From: Vitellaria paradoxa
Taxonomy: Eukaryota > Streptophyta > Magnoliopsida > Ericales > Sapotaceae
DNA: 64,000 nucleotides
Assembly: GCA_019916065.1 (NCBI GenBank)
Contig: CM034242.1
Location: 43,653,010 to 43,717,009, forward strand
Direction of reading: 5' to 3'
The notes under the pieces were generated by a model, which was not told the DNA's origin, ran no database searches, and was given only the letters and a program-made list of their open reading frames with translations. Shown here one piece after another: positions 23,813 through 36,086 of the stretch (positions are counted from its first letter, which is position 1; the number at the start of each line of letters is the position of its first letter). Both the position numbers and the translations under genes were made by a program.

Positions 23813-24201
23813 AATATATATAAATAATAGAGGTATTTATGTAGTGTAATGTATTAGTGGTATCAAATTAAATTCAAAATGAAATTGTCTGAATTTAACC
23901 TAGCGCTTAGCTCTCACAATTTAACTTATTTTATACCTAATTCCAAGTCGTTTATATCTATGACCATTTAATTATATTTTTTTATGCCCCATTTTAACCC
24001 CTGTTATATTAATTCTATGACGTGTTAGATTTTTACAGGATAATAAAAATGTATGTTATTTCACATTTGAAAAAGATCCGAGGCATTTAATTAATTAAAA
24101 TATATGGACCTAATCAACCCTCTTGAATTGATTTGAAAGACCTTATGTTGCAAGAAATAATTACACCTGTGGTGCATTTTAGGTGCTTTTATCGATAATT
24201 A

Positions 24202-24656
24202 GGGTCCGTCTAGCACACGGTGAAAATTTTTTAAAAATTTTAACATTTTTACATAATTCTGCCCTCCCATTCAAAAAAAGTTAATAGTTAAAATTTGATT
24301 AATTAAATAACAAAAATTTTTTTATCATTCTCACCATGAACTCTCAAGTTACTGAATAACACCACTTTGATTATTTTTTGTGGGGTCATAGAAACCGTTC
24401 CAACGGATTGTAGAAACCATTTCGATAGATTCGCGCGGCTAACTTCTGTCCAAACAGGTTCTACAATCTGTTAGTACAAAGAAAAGAAGTCATAATTGCC
24501 CAAAATTTTGAATTCGTCCAAACAGAAATTCAATCCGTCAGAACGGAAATCTTATTATTCATCTCCAAAAAAATACGGTTTGAGATGTGTGTACCAAACG
24601 CAAAAAATTTTTCCAAATTACATTTTATCTTACTATTTATTACTTCAAACTTACCC
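24202..24656 (+). mobile_element. Tourist-like MITE, second copy
   Basis: Flanked by TTA (24199-24201 and 24657-24659). Ends are GGGTCCGTCTAGCAC and ACTTCAAACTTACCC. The interior follows the element at 23046 block by block (CATTCTCACCATGAACTCT, AAACCGTTCCAACGGATTGT, AATCCGTCAGAACGG). Confidence 0.7.
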
Positions 24657-24954
24657 TTAAACAGAAAACATAAATTTTGTATTTGTTTTATTATTTATTT
24701 ATTTAATATCAAATTTTATTATAATTTATTTATTTAATACTGAATTTTATAGTTGACTATCGTTGCTTAAGAGTAATATCTTCATGTCTGTTCCAAACAG
24801 ATACCTTTACATCTATAAATTGAGCTTTACTTAAAAAATTTTCTTTAATTGCAGTAGAAATTTATTTTCAAGGCTAATAATTTTGTTCTTTTATAACTAC
24901 TCAATAGTTTAATTTTGTTCTGTAAAAACGCAATCAAACACGAAACTTTATTAC

Positions 24955-25102
24955 GGTGATGTTTGAATAGTAAAGAAATATAATAAAAGTACAAAATTTT
25001 GATATTAATATAATATGTGGTGAAATGTGATTAGAAAAAAGTATAAAAAATTAGTAAAAATTTGTGGAATTTAATTAATTTTAGTCAACTAAACACTCCT
25101 AC
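24955..25102. mobile_element. ~150-bp MITE, related to 23655
   Basis: GGTGATGTTTGAATAG at the left, CAACTAAACACTCCT at the right, and an internal GTGGTGAAATGTGATTAGAA segment. Confidence 0.45.
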
Positions 25103-25470
25103 ATTCTAAGAATGACCCGTAACCCGATTTATTTTGCCTTTCTTTTTTTCATCTTTATTTTTGTTTTTCCCCTTATTTTCTTAAGTTACGTGATGATAAC
25201 ATCACATAAAATACTTTCTCAACCATATGAAAAATAAGTAAATGATAAACCTTGACATGAATTGAAAACTCAATTTGGAATACATATACTGTTGTACATA
25301 TGTTGTACAATACCCAGCAAGGCTTGATAGAAAAGGAGTTGCAGCCAAATTATCACAAACAATCCTCTTCTTTTTTTTCTTTTTAACGATTTGCAGGCTT
25401 GCAGCCAAATCATCACAATCAATCGGATTTTTTTTAACTTAATTGCATACAAAGCAGTACATACTAAAGG

Positions 25471-25629
25471 GGTGTTTGGAGTCCTAAAAAAAATTAAAAA
25501 AAAATCAACGGATGGGATTGATGTGATGTAAAAATGATAGGTGACAAAATGTAATTGAAAGGATTTGAAAACTTTTGAAATTTTTTAAAATTTTTTGATT
25601 TTTTTTTTTAGGTTCCAAACGAGCCCTAA
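25471..25629. mobile_element. ~155-bp MITE abutting the left edge of duplicated unit A
   Basis: GGGGTGTTTGGAGTCCTAAA at the left and AGGTTCCAAACGAGCCC at the right are inverted ends; the interior has ATGATAGGTGACAAAATGT. It ends about 12 bp before similarity between units A and B begins. Confidence 0.55.
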
Positions 25630-26823
25630 AATCTGTTGGGAAACTTCAAATCCATCAAGACAATGCAGAGAAAGTTTGCATCTATGGCGCCAAAAAAAAA
25701 AAAAAAAAAAGTCTTCACCACCAAAAAAAACTTAGGGTTATTAAATAAATCAAATAGTTCAGCTTGATTCGTGTTTAATTTGCTAAAAGTTCATTCGATT
25801 TCAGCTCGTTATGAAATCAAGTCAAGTTTAACTACAATGTATAATTCATTTAGCTTATTAACTTGATTAAAACTTGATTCGAAAACTTAATAAATTAATT
25901 TTAAATACGTTCTCGAGATCGATAAAGTTTTCAAACTAATCTTGAATAGCTCCCTACTTGCTTGGCTTGACTCGTTTACATTTTTATACAAAATATTTTC
26001 TTATTTTTATCTTTCAAATGAAGTATTATATTATAACCCCACCACAAAAAAATAAAAACAAAATAAAATAAACAAATAAATAAATAAAATAAAAATTGTT
26101 ATTACACTATCCTTTGAAATTTGACCCAAAAAATCCTCCTTGTAATTTTTAAGTTAATACAACCCCCATATAACTTAAATCAAAGTGAAAAAATATTAAA
26201 ATTTATTAAATTTAACTAAATTTGAATTTCAAGAAGTCAAAATGAGTTCGGAAAAAAATAAAAATATATTGTTATCTATTTTCATGTTAAAGTAAAAGAT
26301 TTTTTTTTCAATCTTCTATGAACAATCCATTGACAAAATTTGGGTATATTTTTTTCAACAATATCTTTTATACAATTACATATAAGCCTCTAACATGTGA
26401 GTCATAAATCTAGTTAAATTCCGTCAATTTTAGTCTAAATTACAAAGGAGGAGATCCTGCGTTGACATTTAAATCAGATCAAATGTTTTTTTGATAAAAA
26501 TCTAATAAGGTAAAGTGTAATTAGTCAAAAACAAAAAAAGTCGAGCAGCATGCGAACAAATAAAGGCCAGGTATACTTTGGACTAGCTCAATTTATGGGC
26601 ATTGGAGCACATAAGCATAGAAACTATTACAGGACATCAAATAAGATAAGCACTCCAGAAATTAGTGCAGCAGCTTACATATAAGGTTAAGGCTATCCTA
26701 GGCACTACTCCTTGGTTCTATAGCTGCTCATATAAGCTCTTGCTGAGTCCTTTTATTTTGTATATGAATATATGTATCACACATTTCACTCCCGTGAAAT
26801 CATCTCAAGCAACAGAGACAGTA

Positions 26824-29800
26824 TTAATTTGCTTGAGCCCCCCAGAGGGAAGTTTTCTTCCCAGTCCTGGAAACCTTCCGGAGAACTTCGTCAGCCGAAG
26901 CATTTCCTTTCACAGTCACTTTCTGCTCCTTCAAATCAATGTCAAACGATTCCACACCTAAAAATATGGCGCAACTGGTCAATATCAACAATACAGGCGA
27001 CAACGGCTTCTAGCTGATGATGAAAATAGATACCATGAAAGGGAGCAGAAATTAGTTGTGTGAGAGAGAGAGACCCACCACCAGCAGCCGGATGGATTTA
27101 GAATTTTTGTCAAGGGATACTCCAGGCATCAAGTACAGGGACAATGGGTTATGTCAGGAGTAAGAATACTAGAGAAATAATATTTACTTTTAGCGAAAGA
27201 TAAAATTATTCTTCGACGTTGAAGCGGTGAATATAATTTTCACAATTTAATAGTTCACCTGATCTTTTTAGCAGTATTTGAGATTTATTAAAGATGTCTC
27301 TGTACTTAAAAAATAATATAATTATTAAAATTTATTATTTATAAAATTTATTATGTTATATGTTATATTTCTTAATGTCATGCACAAAAGTATTCAATAG
27401 TGTAGTGGGAGAATATACTTAATTTCGTAAAAAAAAAAAAAAAAATTACTTAGGCTTAATTCTTGTAAACTCCTTTTATATTGAAAAATTCTGAATTAAT
27501 CTTAATTTTTTAATTAAGCCAAAATACCTTAATTTAATTTAAATTAATTTAATTTTTTAATAAAACTAAAATATTAAAAGTATTTTGATAATTTCACATC
27601 AAAAATCAAGCCTTGTCTGCTTGCCTTAACGTGTAGGTTAGGTCCGCCCCTAACCCCACCGCCACGTAACAAAACAAAAATTGACAGTCTTTAATATTCT
27701 TTATCGAAGCAATTTTCAAATTATGATCTCTCTCTCTCTCTCTCTGTATCAAATTATCATCACATTGCCAAAGGAAATACACATATATGTATATATATAT
27801 AACAGCATTGTGGGCAACACCGAGCCAGGACACATTGGTATGATTTCTATGTAATTTATTGACTGAGTTCTGTGAATGATGGTAATCAAATTAAAATTGA
27901 TTGAAAGCAAACAGACCTTCCATTCTGCCTAAAGCTCGCCTCACGGCACTGGCACTGCCTTCAGATGACATGTCAACCTTGAGGACAACTGTCTGCACTC
28001 AAAACCAAACAGTTTTCAGATTTTCAATATAAGAAGAATTAATAAATCACTAAATGACCTCAACATAACATTCAAACATCATTGGACTTCGAATTATGGC
28101 ACAATATCATCATTCCTATCCACGCACAGAGTAATGAAAATGAGGGGGCAGCTTCATTTGCAGCTCATATAAAAGGAATTATCAAGTGAATTACAGAAAT
28201 AATAACTAATGAGGTGTGACTCTTCAAAAGAATTTGAACCCAAATAACATTGGTGCAGGGTTTTTCCAAGGACTTACTCACAGACTTGGACACGTGACAT
28301 TGGGTTTCATAAGAGTACAGGTGGAATTTAAATGAATGGCTTTGAGACTAAACCTTAAGGAATGTGATTACTATAGGTAAATTGAGAATAATTTTGTTCC
28401 CATTTTTTGTACAACTTGAACTATTAATGTTAATATCTCAAATATATATATATATATATATATATATTATTTTGATAAGTATTTAGATCAGTTTGTGCAC
28501 AATTCGACTTATTCTCAGGACCTTGAAATTAATGACCGGATAAACTTCTAGTGACTCTAGAAGATTATTTCAAATAACTATTTTTACGTGGTTATTTCAA
28601 ATTCATCTATCATCATATATCATATTTACTTCTTCAATAATATTAGATCCCTCCATTTCAAATACATAAATACAAACGCAACCTATACTCAAGATGTAAA
28701 CTTCCATCCTCCATGTAAGAGACCTTTTCAAACCAAAAACATCTCCACCATAAATACAACCTTTGGGTGCCATGTAAAAGACATCCAAGGATACAGAAAT
28801 CATTTTACCCACTCAATTATGGAGCACAAGATGGACATATAGGACTTCAAACTATCAAATAAGCCATTAATGGGTTCATGCTATTATTATAAATTTATAA
28901 GGCAAGATAAAAAATCTCAGTTCATTATTAATTTGGACAGCTAAAAAAGAAGGGGTAAATTTCACTTTATCCCTCTTAAGCTTTGCCTGAAATTCCACTT
29001 AAGACCTAATTTTTTTCGCAATGATTAAAAGCATGCTTTTCATTAGCTACAAAATGTATGCCAATCGGACAATTAACGGTTAAATACCCATGAAATTTTT
29101 GCCCTTGCACTGTCAGCATAATTTTTAGGGGTAAAAAAGTCACTGATTCTTACCAAAAATAAAAAGGTCCGGGCACTCTTTGAGGGCTAATAACAATATG
29201 ATACGTAATAATATCTCACACAAAATTGTAAAGTATTATGTGGCATGTTTTTATTAGCTCTTAATGAGTACTCCTGTCATCCATTAACAAATGCAACTAA
29301 TAATAATAATAATAAATAAATAAATAAATAAAACGGTTCCTGAAGTGGATGGATGGTAAAGATAACGGGGAAAAAGTGAAATTTGCATATAAACAACAAT
29401 GTGGGCTCAATCCAACAAAGTCCTCAAACTTATAATAGACAACCAGAGGCTAAGATTCAGTTCGACCAGGTTCAAACTTTCCAGAATTACACGGTCAACC
29501 CACATGTTGAATAGCACCCGCTTTAAGTGATTATAGCAGAACAATCAAACTAGTAGAAAACCCAAATTTCTTGTCCCAAAATGGGACAATTTTCCTTTTC
29601 TAAACATGCAACTGAGTTTCAACGTCTCTTTTTTTTTTTTTTTTTTTCGGATGATTTGTTATTCGATCAATTTATGCGCATTTCGACTCGACTAATTATT
29701 GGGTACCAAGTGAACTTTCAGTGGCCTAAAAAGACTTGAATCAATAATTACTGAAGAGGAAATCTAACGATCAGGTGAACTCCATTCAAATTAGTAATTA

Positions 29801-30020
29801 CTTGGAGCAAATTAATCTTTTATCAATTGAGCTATTTTTAGAGTTAAAACATAGCTAGATGTGTTTCCTAGAAATTAATTCAGGACAGAAACTACAAATC
29901 TAAAACCAATTGGACAGTAATATATACAAATAAACATAAAAATACAAACCATTATTGGAATGAAAAATTCAGAGAATTTATGCCTATAAGAGAGAGAAAG
30001 AAGTGAATTACCTGAGTCAT
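26824..30020 (-). CDS. HMA (ATX1/CCH-like) protein with both metal-site cysteines replaced
   Basis: Exons are 30020-30012 (MTQ), 27992-27917 and 26957-26824, all with GT-AG introns in the same phases as the paralogue at 38062-40914; the product is 72 residues. It keeps the small HMA fold: TVVLKVDM at the first strand, RRALGRMEG for the helix end, then [18 protein letters not shown] and [11 protein letters not shown]. The metal loop, MSCEGC in the paralogue and in CCH/ATX1 proteins, reads MSSEGS, so both Cys are Ser (TGT to TCT and TGT to AGT). The acidic, Pro/Ala-rich C-terminal tail is absent: the stop comes 5 codons after the SLW that matches SFW. The TATA box, splice sites and frame are intact. 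A Cu(I) site of the normal kind cannot form. It may be a recently non-functional duplicate still open by chance, or a non-metal HMA protein. Confidence 0.85.
27088..27650. mobile_element. ~560-bp insertion in intron 2 of unit-A HMA gene
   Basis: Unit B passes from the GA repeat straight to the CCACCACCACTGC region, where unit A has an extra block starting CAGCCGGATGGATTTAGAAT and ending GGTTAGGTCCGCCCCTAACC. The end resembles common plant repeats beginning GGGG(C)GGACCTA. No ORF. Confidence 0.55.
28455..28600 (-). mobile_element. SINE-like element shared by both units (unit A copy)
   Basis: Contains CGACTTATTCTCAGGACCTTGAAATTAATGACC-like sequence and is collinear with 39370-39540 in unit B, so it predates the duplication. 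The same family, by GCGCATTTCGACT-type core and T-run end, appears at 29627-29845. I place it as a SINE by that relationship. Confidence 0.45.
28953..29392. mobile_element. MITE with AAATTTCACTTT ends (unit A copy)
   Basis: Left end GGGGTAAATTTCACTTTATCC and right end GGGGAAAAAGTGAAATTTGC are inverted repeats of about 16 bp. Present at the matching place in unit B (39924-40425), so inserted before the duplication. Confidence 0.7.
29627..29845 (-). mobile_element. SINE inserted only in unit A
   Basis: On the minus strand it begins TAGCTCAATTGATAAAAG (tRNA-like A box), has TTTGAATGGAGTTC (B-box-like) and ends in an A run (19 or so T on the plus strand at 29629-29647). Unit B at about 40725-40745 lacks it and joins the flanks directly. 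It lies in intron 1 of the HMA gene. Confidence 0.65.
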
Positions 30021-30112
30021 GGTGATGGCTATTTGAATAAGAAGAAGAAGAAAGAGTAATAGAGTGAAGAAAGCTCCGCGTTGATGCTCAAAAGAGGAGA
30101 CGTTGGTTTGGG

Positions 30113-30120
30113 TTTTTATA
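30113..30120 (-). promoter_or_regulatory. TATA box of unit-A HMA gene
   Basis: TATAAAAA on the minus strand, about 93 bp upstream of the ATG, at the same place as TATAAAAC in unit B. The leader between them is GA/CT-rich in both copies. Confidence 0.6.
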
Positions 30121-30964
30121 GGGGAGAAGAAGAGGAAGATGGAGAAAATTTATGGGTACAAATTCGAATTTTTAGTGAAACACGTTATTCCTGTTCAAAA
30201 GTGAGGGCATGACATTTTTATTTTGAATTGAAATGTAAAATTAATAGAATTTATTAAATTTAATTAGATTTTAAAAAAACAGTATTAAAAAAAATAGATA
30301 AATTTGTCAATAAATAATGTATTGAGTTTATTTGAAAAATAAAAAAATATTTTATTTGAATATAAAAATATATTTTTATTTATTTATTTTTGTGAAAATA
30401 TTTTTTCTTGGACCAATTTTGATTTGCGAGCCATAAATTTAGTTAAATTTAAGAGATGTTTGATTTACCAAAACTCATCAACTTCTATATTAATTTTTTT
30501 CAATTTTTAGCAATTAAATTTTGTCACATATCAATTTGACGCCTTTTTTCATAAGCTTTTTGTATTTATTTACCATCTATACACCACCTTAACAAAATTT
30601 ATCAATTTTACATTTTAATTTAAAACATGAGAGTTATATATTAACTTTTAAATTAAAAAAGATCATTTGTTTTTTTAGTTAAATCTTAAGAAAGTAAAGT
30701 ATAATTACTTCTGAATTCAATAATATATTCTAATATAAAAAGAGAGAAGTGGTTCCTTTTTTTTTCTATTAGCTACTTAAAATTAAAAATTTTCAAATAT
30801 TCACGCTTTGTTTTATTTGATTCGGGTAGAAGAGAAGTTAAAAAAGAGTAGGAATAATTTTTTTTCCTTATTCAATTGTTGAATTTGAAGAAAAAATAAA
30901 AAAAGTCGTAAATTAAATTTAATGCGATATTTCTTTTCGTTTCTTTTTTTTTTCTACTCCTTTC

Positions 30965-30995
<31 letters not shown>

Positions 30996-32370
30996 TTGCT
31001 CTAATATATATATATATATATATATACACACCTTGCCCTAACCAAAATTGAGAGTTTGAAACCATATATTTGAAAAGAATAATAAAAAGCAAAAACGTAC
31101 CAAGACCACTCCTTTTAAGCAAAGTTGTGCGCGTGGGACACGCAATTTTGATTCCACCCTACCGCTGCGCATTGCCGCCAAATATAATAATAATAATAAT
31201 GATAAATAAAAAAATAAAATAAAATAAAAATAAATAATAGTCTTGATTCTATTTTGAGCACCTTGTAGTAAATTGTACTTGGATTGTTATTTCTCCTATT
31301 AACTGTAAACATTGTCATTTATTTTTGATATTGAAAATTTATGAATTCTATTTGTTTTATTTTAATTTGTGTTTGATCTTGCTTTACTAATTAAAGCAAA
31401 TAGGTTTTGTTTCATTAATTTTCATTCCCTTAAAAATTAACTAACTTTACAAATTCTACTTTTACTAGTGTTTCATCTCGATCCGTTGATCAGAGTACCC
31501 AATTTGTTTTACTTCACTTTGTATTTGTATAATAAAGTAGGACGATTTTTTAAAATGTCTCTCTTACGAATTAAGGACCAACAGTTAATAATTATTTTTT
31601 TCTTTCATTCAGTTATTAATATCATTTTTGTATTTTTAACTTTCTACTCAATTCTTATTTTAGTGAATCTCACTGTCATTTATCTCACAGAACAAATTAG
31701 ACATTTTAAATTTTATCATATTTTAAGAGCGAAGATTACATGTAAATTAAAATTGTCAATTTAAATTATGTCAAATTATGATTTTTAAGAAGTTGAACAT
31801 TCTAAATTAAAGTGCTATAATTTGTATTTTCCTTTATTATGCTTGTCAAAAATTAATTGGAGAGAGAGAGGGGCCAAAACACGTATAATGACTGTTAAGG
31901 TCTAAAGTGTTGAGACTGTTAAGGTCTAAAGTGTTGAGAAACAAATTAAAATTCATGAATTATCATAATTTTTTTAATTTAAACTTTCTTTTTAAAGTTT
32001 CAATTATATAAAAAATTTAATATTAATTTTGTTCAAAGTACGCGATGGCTATTCCTAATTGTTCAATATCAAAGGAAGTTCCGAAACATGACATCCAGAC
32101 CACACACGCTCAATCACAATGATCATATCATATCGTACTAACAGCTACATTTTGTCTCAAGAAGTGAAACAGTCTTTCCTTCTGATTTTCAAACCAGTAG
32201 AATCCAAAACACAATTGTACATATATACATCTTAATCTTTCAACATGTGTACGTAGTTTGTCCGATCAAATATAGAGAGTGCAATGGAAAACGTACTTCT
32301 TCTAACCGTGTTCATTCAGTGTCGTAAATTAGGATCTCATCTTTTTCAAATAAGATACTTAAGATGTTAC

Positions 32371-32870
32371 AGCCACGTTTAACGCATCAAAAAATAAAAT
32401 AAAATGTGATAAAATGTGATTTGAGAAAATTTTTTACGTTTGGTGCACATAGATCAAATCACATTTTTTAGAGATAAATAGTAAGATTTCATTTTGACGG
32501 GCTGGATTTCTGTTTTGATAGATTTAAAATTTTAAATAGTTATGACTTCTTTACACTACAATCCTTTCAAACGAATTATAAAAACTGCTTGGACGAAAGT
32601 TGGCCGCGCGATTTTATCGGAATAGTTTCTACAATCCGCTAGAACGATTTTAAAAACACCACAAAAAATAGTCAAAGTAGGTGTCATTTGGTCGTTTGGG
32701 AGTTTATGGTGAGAATGGTGAAAAATTTTTTACTATTTGATTAATCGAATTCTAATTATCGAATTTTTTTTAAAAAGATATTGAACGTTTTTTAAATTTT
32801 ATAGATAATTTTAAAAATTTTCAAAGATTTTTAAGAATTTTTATTAACTTTTGTTGCACTAATCGCAGCC
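32371..32870 (-). mobile_element. Tourist-like MITE, inverted copy, private to unit A
   Basis: Inverted relative of 23046-23552: the minus strand begins GGCTGCGATTAGTGC and ends near AACGTGGCT, with internal CGTTCTAGCGGATTGTAGAA and TCGTCCAAGCAG-like parts. At the homologous position unit B holds a different, shorter MITE (46193-46343). Confidence 0.65.
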
Positions 32871-33788
32871 TACATATGACATCCAAAACAAGAGTGCGAA
32901 TAAATTGAAAAAAGTAAGAGTATGTTAACCAACAGTGTTCTTAAAGAATATTTTGATTTTATTTTTATTTTTATTCTTCATATTTTACAAAGAATTACAT
33001 TATTCATAAAAAAAATTTATGGAAAATCCTAACTATCAGTTGCCTAAGTGGGTTTTGGAGCCATTAATTGATATATATATATATATATATATATAACTTG
33101 TTTATTTTTGCTTTGAATCCATGAATTGGTACTTAATTCATTCATCTATATAAACTCGGAAGGGTGCCACGAAGTCCTTCCTTTTGAGATGCTCTTTGCA
33201 ATAATTCAGAAAGTGGGTAGCTCCAGCCACAAAGATTTGGTCCCTCGAATGCTATACTTCTTCATTTATTTGAGAGAAAAAGGAAGATGATAAATATTAG
33301 CGTAAATTTCACGTCTCCTCCTGAGTTTACATTCAGAATATTACTTTCAAATTTTATATGATTTTTAATAATTAAAGCTCCAAATTTTTTATTAATCATA
33401 ATATTCCTTTCATTGATTTTTTTTGTTCTTAAATTTTTTTCTAGCCAAATAATTAATAGTAAAAGTGCAGGAACAACAAAATTATCAGTGAATATTATAA
33501 CGAATAAAAAATTTAGACCCTTAATCGCTATATTAAAAAAAAAAAAGAAAATGTAAAGTAATATTTTGAATAAAATTTGGCATAATAAAGTGAAATTAAT
33601 TTATCCTAATTATTGCTTAAATTATAAAAGTTGAAGCCACCCCCAGTTGGAGCTAGGTCCGTGAATTCCCCTATCGAATGTATTTGCGTCCAAATTCGAA
33701 AGAAAACTACCCAACATGAAAAGATTCCTTGTGTAAAAAGAATGGGGCTGCCGAAAGCAATGAGAATCGATTCTAATACTCGATTACG

Positions 33789-34407
33789 GATGTCAATGGG
33801 GCGGGTATGGGGCAGGTATGACCTTCTCCGTCCCCATCCCCGTTTAGTAATATCCTTACCCGTCCCCGTCCCCATCTCCGTTTCGGGAAAAAAAATTTTT
33901 CCTATACCCGTCCCCACAAAATAATGAATTCTCATTCCCGTCCCCATTTACCCGCCAAGTATATTAACTATTACAAATTATATATTATATGTATAAAATA
34001 AATATTTAAAATTATTATAAATATTATATATATTAAATAAAAAAATATTACATATATATATTAAATAAAAATTAAAAATATATATATAATATTCGACTTT
34101 GACTGATGCACTTAACCAAAGATGAAGTGGTCTTTATTTATAACCTCACAAGACCTTCACTTCTTTGTGAGAAATCGATGTAGGATTTCTAAAAGAGTCA
34201 CCACGCCAACAAAATTAACAAATAAATATTTAAACAGGTACGGGACGGGATGGGGACTATCGTACCCGTCCCCGTCCCGTACCCGTGCAGGTAACATTTC
34301 AAATCTCCATACCCGTCCCCATCCCCGCTATTAATATCTCCATACCCTTCCCGAATGCGGCGAGTGAAACAGGTACCCACCGAGTACGAGTATATTTGAC
34401 ATCCCTA
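33789..34407. mobile_element. hAT-type MITE (~620 bp), private to unit A
   Basis: Ends TACGGATGTCAATGGGG and TATTTGACATCCCTA form inverted repeats of the hAT style (TAGGGATGTCAA). Both sides carry CTCGAT, as ACTCGAT on the left and CCTCGAT on the right, fitting an 8-bp duplication with one change. Unit B has the empty site (CTAATACTTGATGGAG at about 47202). The interior has repeated CCCGTCCCCGTCCC tracts of both orientations. No transposase. Confidence 0.75.
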
Positions 34408-34479
34408 TCCTCGATGGAGAATATATCCAGAAGATAAGGATAGTTATACTTTATTTTATTTATTTATTTTTTTTTGGAG

Positions 34480-34600
34480 TTTGAGACTGTGGATATCAGG
34501 GCCGGTTAGGCCATCAAATAAGGCTCCCTGGTTGGGATAGGTCCGGTGCACCGAACTTCTTCCGGATCCCTCGGGGTAAATTTGAGACCTTATTTATTAT
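34480..34600. repeat. GC-richer dispersed-repeat fragment
   Basis: Starts GTTTGAGACTGTGGATATCA, contains GGCCGGTTAGGCCATCAAAT and GGTCCGGTGCACCGAACTTC, and ends before a (TA)n run. It is absent from unit B. It resembles the body of a plant SINE or LTR fragment, but no pol III boxes were recognised. Confidence 0.4.
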
Positions 34601-34708
34601 ATATATATATATATATATATATATTACATATACATTAAATTATCTCATAAATTCTGCCACAAACTATCTTGTCTCTCTCTACATATCCAATTATGGTGAA
34701 GACATTTA

Positions 34709-35216
34709 GGGTTGGTTTGGTGTGCCAATAAATAAAATAAAACAAAATAAATTTCTAACGACTTCTATAAATTATTAAAATTTTCTATTACACATTTACA
34801 CATTTTCACTTTTACTAATTTCAAAAAATTTTATTATTTCGCTTAAAAAAATAAAAAATCCAAAAGAATGTTAATCAAATGCATAAATTTTTTTTGATAA
34901 TTATATTCTTCGAATCGAAAGTTTTCAAACAAGCACCATCGTCGCTATTTTATACGAATTTTTTTTTAATCCGTGGGAACGGATTTAAAAAATTACTCTC
35001 ACGATTTTGCCGTTGTGCATCTCCAAAACAGGACATTGAGTATTGATTTTTAAGTCCATGAGAACGATTGCCTAAAACCGTTCCCACGGTTTGTTACTAT
35101 TCATCTTCAAAAAACGTAATTTAAAAAAAATATTAAACATCAAAATTAACTCAAAATCACGTCTTATCTCAATTTATCTTATTTTTTCTTAATTTTTTAC
35201 CACTCCAAACGCACCC
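34709..35216. mobile_element. Tourist-like MITE (508 bp), family 2
   Basis: Flanked by TTA on both sides (34706-34708 and 35217-35219). Ends GGGTTGGTTTGGTG and CTCCAAACGCACCC are inverted. The interior (TACTAATTTCAAAAAATTTT, TTCGAATCGAAAGTTTTCAA) is shared with 54452-54823 and 55442-55806. Confidence 0.75.
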
Positions 35217-36086
35217 TTAATGGGAGAGTTTTCTAACTAAACTTGCCACGCTTTTTTAGTTTAATTGTAGTAATAATATTTTTTTAGTTCAAATAGATCA
35301 AAAATAAAAAAAATTAAAAATATATCTTTAAATATGAGGTTCCAAATTTTTGAAAATATTTTAACTGAATCCTCTAGAAAATTATTTCTAGTTTTAATAT
35401 TAAGTGTGATGTAAATAATATTTCATCCTATTAAAAACCAAATGCTTAATTTATATTTTATTATATTGTATATATTATTTTATTTATAATTTCTTTTAAA
35501 ACTTTGAATTTTTATATCAAAATTTTTTAAGAAGTATTTATTTTAGTACTAAACTGCTTTAACCACATAAAGCATAAACAATAATTTGACATATTTGATG
35601 TAATCTTTGTTGTGGATAAAATTTTAATTCGTAATTTTGAAATTCAAAAAGTTACATGTATGGAAAATTATTTAGCCTCAAAAATTTTTTTCGCCTTAAA
35701 CCTCTAAATATTTTCATACGACCTTGAGAAAATTTGGTCTAAAAATACATAATTTTGCTTTTCTAATTTAAAATTAACACATAGCCCTCTTGTAATTTGA
35801 GTTAAATTACAAAATTAATTGATTTTAGTAAATTTAATTGAATTTGTGCTTCTATGGTCAAAATTGATTGAGGAAAAAGCTTTTTACGAAAATTAATTGA
35901 TTGATGAAAGTTTATCTTATTTTTAAAGGGATTTAATTTATCTATATTTTTTTAAATAATATTTGTAGACGATCACGTATGAATTTATATGAAAAGTGTC
36001 ACACAGTTTTGTTTAAATTAAATATTTTTTGAATAATTTTATATCCTAATCTAAATTTCATACAGATTTCAGAGCAATATTAGGGG

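Noticed and set aside
33606..33947. ORFs with VPVPISVS-like or MGTGTGK-like repeats
   Set aside because: They are translations of the GC-rich CCCGTCCCC repeat of the hAT MITE, on either strand.
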